A DNA stretch of 64,000 bases from Stappia sp. TSB10P1A (GTDB lineage Bacteria > Pseudomonadota > Alphaproteobacteria > Rhizobiales > Stappiaceae). The translations under genes and the position numbers were made by a program. Every line of letters begins with the position of its first letter. The first letter of the stretch is position 1. Where the stretch lies: contig NZ_FYAU01000036.1 of NCBI RefSeq assembly GCF_900185725.1, forward strand, positions 124,001-188,000, in the 5' to 3' direction. The notes beneath the pieces were generated by a model. That model worked only from the letters and a program-made list of their open reading frames with translations, was not told the DNA's origin and ran no database searches. Below, one piece after another: positions 20,359-29,900 of this stretch.

Positions 20359-22608
20359 ATGGGAAAAGACCTGATTCAGCCGGGCGGCATCGAGCCTGTC
20401 GACCTTCGTTCGGCGCTCGAGGAGCGCTACCTCTCCTACGCGCTGTCGACCATCACCCACCGCGCGCTGCCGGATGTACGCGACGGGCTGAAGCCCGTGC
20501 ATCGTCGCCTCCTCTATGCGATGCGGCTGCTCAAGCTCGATCCGAATGCCGGCTTCAAGAAATGCGCCCGCGTCGTCGGCGACGTCATGGGTAAATATCA
20601 CCCGCATGGCGACCAGGCGATCTACGACGCGCTCGTCCGCCTGGCGCAGGACTTTGCCGTCCGCTACCCGATGGTCGACGGTCAGGGCAACTTCGGCAAT
20701 ATCGACGGCGATAGCGCGGCGGCCATGCGCTACACGGAAGCGCGCCTCACCGACATCGCCGTGCGCACCCTCGACGGGTTGGATGAGGACGCGGTCGACT
20801 TCCGCGAGACCTATGACGGGCTCGACAAGGAGCCCGTGGTGCTGCCGGGCGGGTTTCCCAATCTGCTGGCGAACGGCGCGGCCGGCATCGCCGTCGGCAT
20901 GGCGACCTCCATTCCGCCACATAATATCGGCGAGCTCTGCGCCGCCGCGCAGCATCTGATCAAGACGCCCGGTGCCTCGACCGAAGACCTGCTGCAATTC
21001 ATCCAAGGGCCGGACTTTCCGACCGGCGGCATTCTGGTCAAGAGCGACGCGGCCTACCTGGAGGCCTATGAGACCGGCCGCGGCGGCTTCCGCGTGCGGG
21101 CTCGCTGGGAGGTCGAGGATCTTGGCCGCGGCACCTGGCAGGTCGTGGTCACCGAGATCCCCTATCAGGTGCAGAAGTCGCGGCTGATCGAGAAGATCGC
21201 GGAGTTGCTGCAGGCCCGCAAGCTGCCGCTGCTCGATGACGTTCGCGACGAGTCCGCCGAGGATGTCCGCCTCGTCCTCGTGCCGCGCAGCAAGAATGTC
21301 GATGCGGCGCTGCTGATGGAGTCGCTGTTCAAGCTCACCGACCTGGAGAACCGCTTCTCGCTCAACATGAACGTCCTGTCGGGCGGCCGCATTCCCATGG
21401 TGATGGGGATCAAGCAGGCCCTGCAGGAGTGGCTCGACCACCGCAAGGACGTCCTGGTTCGCCGTTCGCAGCACCGACTGGCGCAGATCGAGCATCGGTT
21501 GGAAGTGCTCGGCGGCTACCTTATCGCCTATCTCAACCTCGACGAGGTAATCCGCATCATCCGCGAGGAGGACGATGCCAAGGTGTCGCTGAAGGCGGCC
21601 TTCGGCCTGACGGACGTGCAGGCCGAGGCGATCCTCAACATGCGGCTGCGCTCGCTGCGCAAGCTCGAGGAACTCGAGATCCGCAAGGAGCACGACAAGC
21701 TCACTGCCGAGCGCGACGAGTTGCTGACGCTGCTTGGCTCCGAGGCGCGCCAGTGGACGAAGATCGGCAAGCAGATCGGCGAGATGGCCAAGGCCTACGG
21801 ACCGGAAACACCGCTCGGCAAGCGCCGCACGACTTTCGGCGATGCGCCCGATCACGACCTGACAGACATTCATCAGGCGATGATCGAGAAGGAACCGATC
21901 ACCGTCGTCATCTCGCAAAAAGGTTGGATCCGGGCCCTGAAAGGGCATCAGTCCGACCTCTCCTCGCTGACCTTCAAGCAGGACGACAGTCTGAAACTGC
22001 ACCTTTTGGCGGAGACGACGGACAAGCTGCTCGTCTTCACCACCGGCGGCAAGTTCTTCACGCTCGGCGCCGACAAGCTGCCGGGCGGGCGCGGCCATGG
22101 CGAGCCGATCCGCCTGATGGTCGACATGGAGGAAGGTCAGGACGTCATCGACGTCTTTGTCTATCGCGGCGACCGGAAGCTTCTCGTCGTCTCCGACGAA
22201 GCGCGCGGCTTCGTGGTCAACGAGGCCGATGTCGTCGCCAATACCCGCAAGGGCAAGCAGGTCCTCAATGTGACGCCGCCGATCGAGGCGCGGCTCTGCG
22301 TTGCCGCCGAGGGCGACCATGTGGCGATCATCGGGCGCAACCGGAAGCTGCTCGTCTTCCCGTTGGCACAGGTTGCGGAGATGGCACGTGGGCGCGGCGT
22401 GCGGCTGCAGCGCTATCGCGACGGCGGCGTGTCCGACGTGACGGTGTTCAAGGCCGAGGACGGCCTGTCCTGGGTCGACTCGTCCGGACGCAGCTTCAAC
22501 CGCAAGATGGACGAGTTGACGGATTGGCGCGGCGACCGCGCCCAGGCAGGACGCCTGCCCCCCAACGGCTTTCCGCGCACGAACACGTTCGGCCGCCGCA
22601 CGCTGTGA
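20359..22608 (+). CDS. parC: DNA topoisomerase IV subunit A
   Basis: 749 residues. The winged-helix/tower region begins with [20 protein letters not shown]; the catalytic Arg124-Tyr125 pair is in [10 protein letters not shown], within the DNA-breaking domain. A beta-pinwheel occupies the last ~230 residues. The length (about 750, shorter than GyrA) and the ParC-type N terminus ([11 protein letters not shown]) favour topoisomerase IV over gyrase. With ParE it decatenates daughter chromosomes. It lies directly after recO, as in other Hyphomicrobiales. Confidence 0.94.
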   Translation: MGKDLIQPGGIEPVDLRSALEERYLSYALSTITHRALPDVRDGLKPVHRRLLYAMRLLKLDPNAGFKKCARVVGDVMGKYHPHGDQAIYDALVRLAQDFAVRYPMVDGQGNFGNIDGDSAAAMRYTEARLTDIAVRTLDGLDEDAVDFRETYDGLDKEPVVLPGGFPNLLANGAAGIAVGMATSIPPHNIGELCAAAQHLIKTPGASTEDLLQFIQGPDFPTGGILVKSDAAYLEAYETGRGGFRVRARWEVEDLGRGTWQVVVTEIPYQVQKSRLIEKIAELLQARKLPLLDDVRDESAEDVRLVLVPRSKNVDAALLMESLFKLTDLENRFSLNMNVLSGGRIPMVMGIKQALQEWLDHRKDVLVRRSQHRLAQIEHRLEVLGGYLIAYLNLDEVIRIIREEDDAKVSLKAAFGLTDVQAEAILNMRLRSLRKLEELEIRKEHDKLTAERDELLTLLGSEARQWTKIGKQIGEMAKAYGPETPLGKRRTTFGDAPDHDLTDIHQAMIEKEPITVVISQKGWIRALKGHQSDLSSLTFKQDDSLKLHLLAETTDKLLVFTTGGKFFTLGADKLPGGRGHGEPIRLMVDMEEGQDVIDVFVYRGDRKLLVVSDEARGFVVNEADVVANTRKGKQVLNVTPPIEARLCVAAEGDHVAIIGRNRKLLVFPLAQVAEMARGRGVRLQRYRDGGVSDVTVFKAEDGLSWVDSSGRSFNRKMDELTDWRGDRAQAGRLPPNGFPRTNTFGRRTL

Positions 22609-22627
22609 CGAGAGGGAGTGTCTGCCA

Positions 22628-23059
22628 ATGACCCGCCCCACACCGCTGACCCGTGACGATTTCCGCCTGTTCCGGTCGATCCCGACGCGCTGGATGGATG
22701 TCGACATCTACGGCCACGTCAACAATGTCGAGTATCTGAGCTATTTCGATACAGCGGTGAACGGCTGGCTGATCGAAGAAGGCGTGCTCGATCCGCGAGG
22801 CTCCGAGACGGTGTTTCTCGTCGTCGAGACGCAATGCGCCTATTTCTCGGAACTGACTTTTCCCGGCACAGTGACGGCCGGGGTCAGGGTCGCCCGGCTC
22901 GGGGGCTCGTCGGTGACGTATGAGATCGCACTCTTTGCCGGCGAAGAACATGCCGCCAGCGCGCAAGGCCGCTTCGTCCATGTTCAGGTCGATCGATCCA
23001 CAAGGCGTCCGGTTCCGATCGACAGCGAAAGGCGCGCGCTGTTGAGCACGATCCTCTAA
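22628..23059 (+). CDS. acyl-CoA thioesterase, hot-dog fold (4-hydroxybenzoyl-CoA thioesterase type)
   Basis: 143 residues, a single hot-dog domain. The catalytic segment PTRWMDVDIYGHVNNVEYLSYF carries the Asp of the 4HBT family active site in the D-x-Y-G-H-V-N-N pattern. It hydrolyses a small acyl-CoA; the natural substrate is unknown. It follows parC by 19 bases and may be co-transcribed with it. It converges on smpB. Confidence 0.85.
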   Translation: MTRPTPLTRDDFRLFRSIPTRWMDVDIYGHVNNVEYLSYFDTAVNGWLIEEGVLDPRGSETVFLVVETQCAYFSELTFPGTVTAGVRVARLGGSSVTYEIALFAGEEHAASAQGRFVHVQVDRSTRRPVPIDSERRALLSTIL

Positions 23060-23127
23060 AATCCGGATCTCGTGAACTTCGAGTAAGTTGTGGAAGTTTT
23101 CTGAAGTAAAATATCAGGAACAAAGCA

Positions 23128-23146
23128 AAAACGCGCACTGCGTTTT
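23128..23146. terminator. bidirectional hairpin terminator candidate
   Basis: AAAACGC and GCGTTTT form a 7-bp stem around a 5-base loop, with an A-tract on one side and a T-tract on the other. It lies between the convergent thioesterase and smpB genes, so it could stop transcription from both sides. The GC core is short. Confidence 0.45.
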
Positions 23147-23175
23147 CCACCACTCACCCAGAGTTTTCCCCCAGC

Positions 23176-23661
23176 TTATCCAGCGTTTTTCAACAGGCGC
23201 GCCTTTTCCCGGTTCCAGTCGCGCTGACGCTCGGTCTCGCGCTTGTCGTGCAGCTTCTTGCCGCGCGCAAGTGCGAGCTCGACCTTGGCCCGTCCCTTTT
23301 CGTTGAAATAGAGCTTCAGGGGAACGATCGTCTTGCCGTCCTTGTCGACGGCGAGGGCGAGCTTAGCCATTTCCCGCTTGTGCAACAGGAGCTTGCGCTT
23401 GCGGCGCGGCTCATGGTTGAAGCGGTTGGCCTGCAGGTATTCGGGAATGTAGGAATTGATCAGCCAGAACTCCCCGCCCTCGAAGCTGGCGTAGGATTCG
23501 GCAATCATCGACTTGCCCTCGCGCAGCGCCTTGACCTCGGTCCCCTTGAGCTCGATCCCCGCTTCCAGCGTGTCCTCGATCTCATAGTTGAACCGGGCCT
23601 TGCGGTTGTCGGCGATAAGCTTGCGGTTGCTGTCGGCGGCGCTCTTTTGGGCCATTTTCAT
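23176..23661 (-). CDS. smpB: SsrA-binding protein
   Basis: 161 residues. The beta-barrel core shows [32 protein letters not shown] and [24 protein letters not shown]. The basic C-terminal tail ([11 protein letters not shown]) is the part that reads the empty A-site. SmpB delivers tmRNA to stalled ribosomes. Two in-frame ATGs (23661 and 23655) leave the start uncertain by two residues. dapA lies upstream on the same strand, an arrangement common in alphaproteobacteria. Confidence 0.95.
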   Translation of the reverse strand: MKMAQKSAADSNRKLIADNRKARFNYEIEDTLEAGIELKGTEVKALREGKSMIAESYASFEGGEFWLINSYIPEYLQANRFNHEPRRKRKLLLHKREMAKLALAVDKDGKTIVPLKLYFNEKGRAKVELALARGKKLHDKRETERQRDWNREKARLLKNAG

Positions 23662-23669
23662 TTACCGGC

Positions 23670-23696
23670 GCCGGGCAGCGGATCACGCCGCCCGGC
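23670..23696 (-). terminator. hairpin downstream of dapA
   Basis: A stem of 7 bp (GCCGGGC/GCCCGGC) with an inner 3-bp extension and a short loop lies 12 bases after the dapA stop and just before smpB. No T-tract follows it. It may be a weak terminator, a processing site or an attenuator between the two genes. Confidence 0.3.
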
Positions 23697-23708
23697 AAAC
23701 CGTCCTTG

Positions 23709-24587
23709 TCAGTTGAGCAGACCCGCATGGGTCATGGCATCGCGAATTGCAGCCTTGGTCGGCTCGGAGACCGGAACCAGCGGCAGGCGCAGCTCGTTCT
23801 CGAGCTTGCCGAGCAGCGACAGGGCGTATTTCGCCCCGGTCGGGTTCGGCTCGATGAACAGCGCATTGTGCAGCGGTGCCAGCCGATCCTGGATCGACAA
23901 GGCCGTTGCGAAATCGCCTGCCAGCATCGCCTCCTGGAACTGCGAACAGAGCCGCGGCGCAACATTCGCCGTGACCGAGATGCAGCCCGTCCCGCCATGG
24001 GCGTTGAAGCCGAGCGCGGTGATATCCTCGCCCGACAACTGGACGAAATCCGGCCCGCACAGCTCGCGCTGGCGGCTGGCACGCGACATGTTCGCAGTTG
24101 CGTCCTTCACACCCTTGATGTTGCGCGACGTCCTGAACAGCTCCGCCATCGTCTCCGGTTGCATGTCGATCACCGACCGGCCGGGGATGTTGTAGATGTA
24201 GATGGGGATGCCGACGACAGCATCGATGGCCCGATAGTGGGCGATCAGACCAGCCTGGTTCGGCTTGTTGTAATAGGGCGTCACGATCAGCAGGGCGTCC
24301 GCGCCGGCCTTCTCCGCATGGGTGGCGAAGTCAATGGCCTCGACGGTGTTGTTCGAGCCCGCGCCCGCCATCACCGGCACGCGGCCGGCGGCGGCCTCGA
24401 TGCACAATTCAATGACGCGCTTGTGCTCGTCATGGCTCAGCGTCGGGCTCTCGCCAGTGGTGCCCACCGGCACAAGCCCATGGCTGCCCTCTTTTATCTG
24501 CCAATCCACAAACTCCTGGAACGCTTTCTCGTCGACCGCTCCATTGCGAAACGGCGTGACGAGTGCGGGGATGGATCCCTTGAACAT
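23709..24587 (-). CDS. dapA: 4-hydroxy-tetrahydrodipicolinate synthase
   Basis: 292 residues, a TIM barrel. [14 protein letters not shown] is the substrate-binding loop, [12 protein letters not shown] follows, and the Schiff-base lysine lies in [10 protein letters not shown]. Tyr in [11 protein letters not shown] is the conserved catalytic tyrosine. It condenses pyruvate with aspartate semialdehyde in the lysine/diaminopimelate pathway. The ATG at 24587 gives [13 protein letters not shown], the usual N terminus, with an AAGAGG site upstream. Confidence 0.95.
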   Translation of the reverse strand: MFKGSIPALVTPFRNGAVDEKAFQEFVDWQIKEGSHGLVPVGTTGESPTLSHDEHKRVIELCIEAAAGRVPVMAGAGSNNTVEAIDFATHAEKAGADALLIVTPYYNKPNQAGLIAHYRAIDAVVGIPIYIYNIPGRSVIDMQPETMAELFRTSRNIKGVKDATANMSRASRQRELCGPDFVQLSGEDITALGFNAHGGTGCISVTANVAPRLCSQFQEAMLAGDFATALSIQDRLAPLHNALFIEPNPTGAKYALSLLGKLENELRLPLVPVSEPTKAAIRDAMTHAGLLN

Positions 24588-24815
24588 GCTGGACCTCTTG
24601 GAGTGTGGCGTTTGACCGGACAGGCTGTCCGGGTGGCGCACAATAGTCGGCGCGCGGGACTGACGCAACATTGAGCCGGACTTCTCCCGCGGTCGCGGCA
24701 ATCGCACTTGTCGCGGCAGTTTCCGACGTCGTCTCGCGTGGGAGCCGGAACACGGCGGGGCTCGAGAGACGAGACCGAGATTGCCCGCCCCCGATGAGTT
24801 CCGGGCAGGGTAGAC

Positions 24816-26918
24816 TCATCGGAGGTCGAGCGTCACGCGGGCGGAATTGCCATCCGCGTCGATGACCGAGATGGTGGACGCGCCGGGTCCGTCCGGTTGC
24901 CAGACCAGCGATGTCGCAAAGGGCCCGCTCGCCACCGGTGCCCCGTTGGCGAGCCAGAGGAACGGCGCCCGGCCCCTGCGGAGCTTCACCACCAGCGCCG
25001 CATCGCGGCCCTCGCCAAGTCCCAGGTCCACTGTCGCTCCGTCCGGCGGGAAGAATATCTCGGGCCCACGCCGGGCATGCTGGCCGTCCGGACGCACCAC
25101 CGTGCGAGCGTAGCGCATGGGCGCTGGCACCGCATCCACCAGCGGATCGAAATCGCGAGGCGGCCTTGGCAACGGTGTGCGCCGCGCGGCCACACGCTGA
25201 AACGCGTCGAACAGCAGCGGCGCCGCCGACTTGTAGCCGGTCAATCCCGGCACCGGCGTTCCATCGGCACGCCCGACCCAGACGCCGATGGTGTGACGAC
25301 CGTCGAACCCGATTGCCCATGCATCACGGTAGCCGTAGGACGTCCCGGTCTTGTAGGCGATGCCGGCACCATTCGCCGTATCGGGCGGCGGCACTTCCGA
25401 CAAGATGTCGGCGATCCGCCAGGCCGCGGTCTCGGACAGGAAGCGGCGGCCCTCCGGCAGCAGCGCCTCTCCGCTCCCCTCGGCAAGGCTCTCGCGCAGC
25501 GGAACCGCCACGCCGCCGCGCGCGATGCCGGCATAGAGGGCCACCAGGTCGCGCAGCGAGATGCCGAACCCGCCAAGCGCGGCCGCAAGTCCCGGCGCCT
25601 CTCCGGCGGGGAAGCGCGGCGAGGTGCCGGCCCGCTTAAGCCGCGACACGAACCGGGCAACGCCGACCGCATCGAGCAGCGCGACCGCTGGCACGTTGAG
25701 CGAGGCGGTCAGGGCTTCGCGGACACGAACCGTGCCTTGAAAGGAAAGATCGAAATTCGTCGGGCTGTAACCGGCGACGGTGGTCGGCCGATCCTCGATC
25801 AGGCTGTCGGGATGCGCCACCCCCTGTTCAAAGGCCAGAGCATAGATCAGCGGCTTCAGCGTTGAACCGGGCGAGCGGATGGCGCCCGTCATATCCACAT
25901 GGCCGCGCCGTGCCTGCGACAGCAGCCCGGCCGATCCGACCCGCGCCAGGATCTCGCCGCTGCCGTGGTCGGCAACGATCACGGCCGCCGACACATGGCT
26001 GCCGAGCCGTCCGGCGCGCTCGGCGACCAGCGCCTCGAGCCGGGCCTGCACGTCCGCATCGATGGTCAGGCGCTGATCGGCCGCTTCGCTGCGGGCGAGT
26101 GCCTGTCGTGTCGCATGGGGCGCAAGCATCGGCACTGGCCGGCGCGTGCGGGGGATGGCCTCCTTCTGCGCGGCGACCACATCCTCGTGGGAGAGCAGAC
26201 CCGCTGCCTGCGCCGCCGCCAGCACCCGATCGCGTGCGACGCGCGCCGCATCGGGAAACCGATCCGGCCTGCGTGCCTCGGGCGACTGCGGCAAGGCCAC
26301 GAGCAGCGCGGCCTGCGCCGGCGTCAGTCGGGCAGGCTCCTTGCCGAACCATGCGTGGCTGGCCGCCCGCACGCCCTCGATATTGCCGCCGAACGGGGCG
26401 CGAGCGAGGTAGAGCGACAGGATCTCCCGCTTGTCCAGATGGCGCTCCAGCGCAAGCGCCAGCACGATCTGCCGCCACTTCGACACAGGCGTGCGCGTCG
26501 GCGTCTCCGTCAGCAGCCGCGCGGTCTGCATGGTCAGCGTCGAGGCGCCCGACACGATGCGTCCGTTCGCCAGCGACTGGGCGGCGGCCCGCAGGATCGC
26601 CAGCGGGTCGACACCATGATGATCGTTGAACCGTCGATCCTCATAGGCCAAGAGCAGGCTCAGATAGAGCGGATCCACATCCTCGGGGGAAGCCGGCATC
26701 CGCCAGCGGTCATCCGCCGTCTGGAAGGCGCGCAACAGCCGGCCATTCCGGTCGCTCACCGACCGGGACATCTCGACGGCGCCGGGCAGACCCTCCCGAT
26801 CCAGCGTGGCAACCTGGACCGCCAGCGCCGCGGCGAGCGCGGCAAGACCCAAGAGGCCGGCGCAGCACAGGCCAATCGCCAGCCGCCGCACCCGCCTGCC
26901 AGGTTTCGCCTGCCTCAT
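24816..26918 (-). CDS. pbpC: penicillin-binding protein 1C
   Basis: 700 residues. After an N-terminal membrane anchor comes the GT51 glycosyltransferase (LAYEDRRFNDHHGVDP, SGASTLTMQTARL). The transpeptidase has SPGSTLKPLIYAL (active Ser, Lys), SLN and KTGTSYGYRDAWAIGFDG. The last ~90 residues form the BiPBP_C domain specific to PBP1C (FFPPDGATVDL and later strands). It polymerises glycan and may crosslink peptidoglycan in the periplasm. It is 24 bases downstream of the alpha-2-macroglobulin gene, the widespread pbpC/yfhM pairing. Confidence 0.94.
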   Translation of the reverse strand: MRQAKPGRRVRRLAIGLCCAGLLGLAALAAALAVQVATLDREGLPGAVEMSRSVSDRNGRLLRAFQTADDRWRMPASPEDVDPLYLSLLLAYEDRRFNDHHGVDPLAILRAAAQSLANGRIVSGASTLTMQTARLLTETPTRTPVSKWRQIVLALALERHLDKREILSLYLARAPFGGNIEGVRAASHAWFGKEPARLTPAQAALLVALPQSPEARRPDRFPDAARVARDRVLAAAQAAGLLSHEDVVAAQKEAIPRTRRPVPMLAPHATRQALARSEAADQRLTIDADVQARLEALVAERAGRLGSHVSAAVIVADHGSGEILARVGSAGLLSQARRGHVDMTGAIRSPGSTLKPLIYALAFEQGVAHPDSLIEDRPTTVAGYSPTNFDLSFQGTVRVREALTASLNVPAVALLDAVGVARFVSRLKRAGTSPRFPAGEAPGLAAALGGFGISLRDLVALYAGIARGGVAVPLRESLAEGSGEALLPEGRRFLSETAAWRIADILSEVPPPDTANGAGIAYKTGTSYGYRDAWAIGFDGRHTIGVWVGRADGTPVPGLTGYKSAAPLLFDAFQRVAARRTPLPRPPRDFDPLVDAVPAPMRYARTVVRPDGQHARRGPEIFFPPDGATVDLGLGEGRDAALVVKLRRGRAPFLWLANGAPVASGPFATSLVWQPDGPGASTISVIDADGNSARVTLDLR

Positions 26919-26942
26919 CCGCCTGCCTTTCCCGCCCCACCG

Positions 26943-29900
26943 TCAGCGCAGCGGGCCGAGCACTTCCAGCCGCCCGGTGTCGGTGCGGGCCGCAAGATCG
27001 GGCCGATACATGTCTTCCACCGTCGCGGGCGGATGGGCGAAGCTGCCCGGCAGCGCCGCGCGTGCCAGATAGGCGAAGGTCATCACGTCGAGGTTCTGCT
27101 GCGTTTCGTCCAGCGCAACCACGAAGCGGTCGTCACGGAACTCGACATGTTCCGTGTTGTCCACCGTCGACAACCAGTCCAGGCCACCAAGGTCACCAGA
27201 GCGCACCAGCCGCGGGTTGTCGATGACGAGGCCCGCCGGCAGACGGTCCACCACCATGATCCGCCCCCTGCCCGGCCGATCACGGGTGACCGTCAGCACC
27301 ACGGCCACGCGGGTGTTGAGCGGCACCGCTTCGGTAGACAGTTCATTGCCGTCGAGATCGTAGAACGCTCGGGTGATGCTGTAGCCGGTACCACCGGCAG
27401 GCTCCGGCTCGACCGGCCGGCCGCTGACGGTGATCACCACATCGGTGGCCTTGTCGCCGCGGTTTTCGATCCGCATCGGCTGTGCGGACACCGCCGTGCC
27501 CGCAAGCCGCCTGTCGAGCCGACCGGACACCGGAGATCCATCCACGGCAAAGCGCGCGGCCTCCGCCTTCTTCTCCAGTTCATGACCGGCAAGCAGCAGC
27601 CAGGCCATGTCCTGCGTCGAAAGCACGGGCGTCGCGTCCTGCCGATTGGCGACATCGCGTGTCAGGGCCGCCGCATCAACGGACGTGGCGCTGGCGCGGG
27701 TCACATAAGCCAGCACACCGGCATTGTCGCGCAACACGGTGCCATAGTCCGAACGGTAGCTGAGCATCTCGACGCGCCCGCTCTCCCCGACCGCGGCAGC
27801 GAAAGCACGCTCCGCGCGGCCGGCTTCGCCGTAAAGCGCGAGCGCGGCGGCGATCTGCGATTTGGCGAGCGACGTTGCGAAATCGTCGAGTTTCACATCC
27901 GCGTAGTAACGCAGATCTCCGATCGAGGCGCGTCCGGCGCTGGCCAGAACGTAGAGCGCATAGGCGATCGCCTCGCCGCCATCGTTGAAATCGGACGCAT
28001 AGGCGATGCGGTTCTCCAGGTTCTCCAGTGCGGACTCCAGGGCAAGCGAGGGGATGTCGTAGTCCCGCTCACGTGCCCGCAGCAGGAAATCGGTCACATA
28101 GGCATCGAGCCACGTGTCCTGAGACCCGAAGCTCGACCACAGGCCGAAGGACCCGTTCGAGCTCTGGTTTCCAAGCACACGAACGATTGCCTGCTCCACC
28201 CGCTTGCGCACCTCGCCATCGGTCTCCAACCCGCTCGCGACGGCGAGTTCGTTCAGATAGAGCAGCGGCAGCGCCCGGCTCGTCACCTGTTCGGTGCAGC
28301 CATAGGGATACCGATCAAGGGCGGCGAGCAGGCCCGGAATGTCGATCCGGGCGGCGCCGCCGGCCGAGACCGTCACGCTGGCGCCGGACGGCACGATGCC
28401 GGCGAGCGTGCCGCCGTCCAACGTCAGGCCGGCCCCGGCCGCGAGCGTCACGAAGGAGCGACGCATCAAGGGGGGCATGGTGTCGCGAACGCCGAGAGCC
28501 AAGGTCTTTTCCGCGACCGGGCCATCCGGCCCGGCGAGCGTCAGCGTCAGGGACGCATCTCCCGTGCCTGTGTCGGCCATCAGCGGAATGCGCAGGGTCT
28601 GCCGTTCGCCGGCGGCAAGCGTCAGCGTGCGGGAGGCGTCCTCCGCCTGCAACCAGACCGGCCCATCGACGATGGTCTGCAACACATAGTCACCTGCCTG
28701 CCCCTCGACATTGTCGATCTCGACCAGAAGACGCGACTGATCCTCCGGTGCAAGGAAGCGCGGCAGGGTGGCGGTGACAACGAGCGGATCGCGCACGGTC
28801 ACCTCACGCTCGGCATGCCCGACGCCGCTTTCGCTCCAGGCGACGGCGGTCAGACGCACCGTTCCGTTGAAGTCCGGCACCTCAAAGGAGACCATGGCGC
28901 GTCCGTCGGCGTCGGTCTCAACAACGCCCGAGAACAGCGCCATCGGCTCTTCCTGCGGCGGCGGCACGGCGGACGCCAGTCCGCCGCCATCGCCGCCGGA
29001 CCGCACCACACCGAGATCGCCCACGGTCCGGTCGATGAGTTCGCCGTAGTAGTCGCGGATTTCCATACCAAGACGCCGCTGGCCAAAGTACCAGCCGGCC
29101 GGATCCGGGGTCTGGAAACGGGTGAGGTTGAGAATGCCGACATCGACCGCGGCAACCGTCACGAAGGCCGGCGTGCCGGCAGGCTGGCCCTGGATCGTCA
29201 GGCCGACTTCCATGGTCGAACGCGGGCGCAGCGTGGCCGGCGCCTCGATCTCGACCGTGTGGCGACGCTCGCCCGGATCGACGGAAAGCCACTGCAGGCC
29301 GAGCGCCCGCGAAGGCATCCGCTTCGCCTCGACATCCATCGGACGCAGCAGCGTCGCGGTGACGTAGACACCGCTGCTCCAGTCATCGGTGACGGTGAGA
29401 TCGATCTCCGTCTCCCCCTGCGCCACTTCGACCACGCGGCTTTCGATCAGCCGATCCGCCATCACCGACACCAGAGCAGTGCCGTCGAAACGAGGCTTCA
29501 ACCGCAACTTCGCCGTCTCGCCAGACCGGTAAGCCGTCTTGTCGAGGCCGACATCCAGCACATCCGGCGTCTGCGACGACGCCGAGGAGACGTACCAGCC
29601 GGCATTGAAGGTGAGGCTCGTCGCTGCCGGCTCGCGCCCGTTGGCAACCACTTCAAGGCGATACTCACCCCACTTCACCGGCACCGACAGACGGGCCAAG
29701 CCGTCCTTGGTGACGGCAAGGTCGCCACTTGCGATCTTGCGGCTCGTCGTTACCGGCTCGAAGGACCAACGTCCATCCGACCTGTACCACTGGTAGCGGG
29801 TGTCGATGTTCAGGAGCGTCCACTGGACGTCCGCCGAGATCCGCTCGCCTTGCGCGTCAAGGGCAATGATCTCGAACTCGGCCGGAGCTCCCTCGTCGAC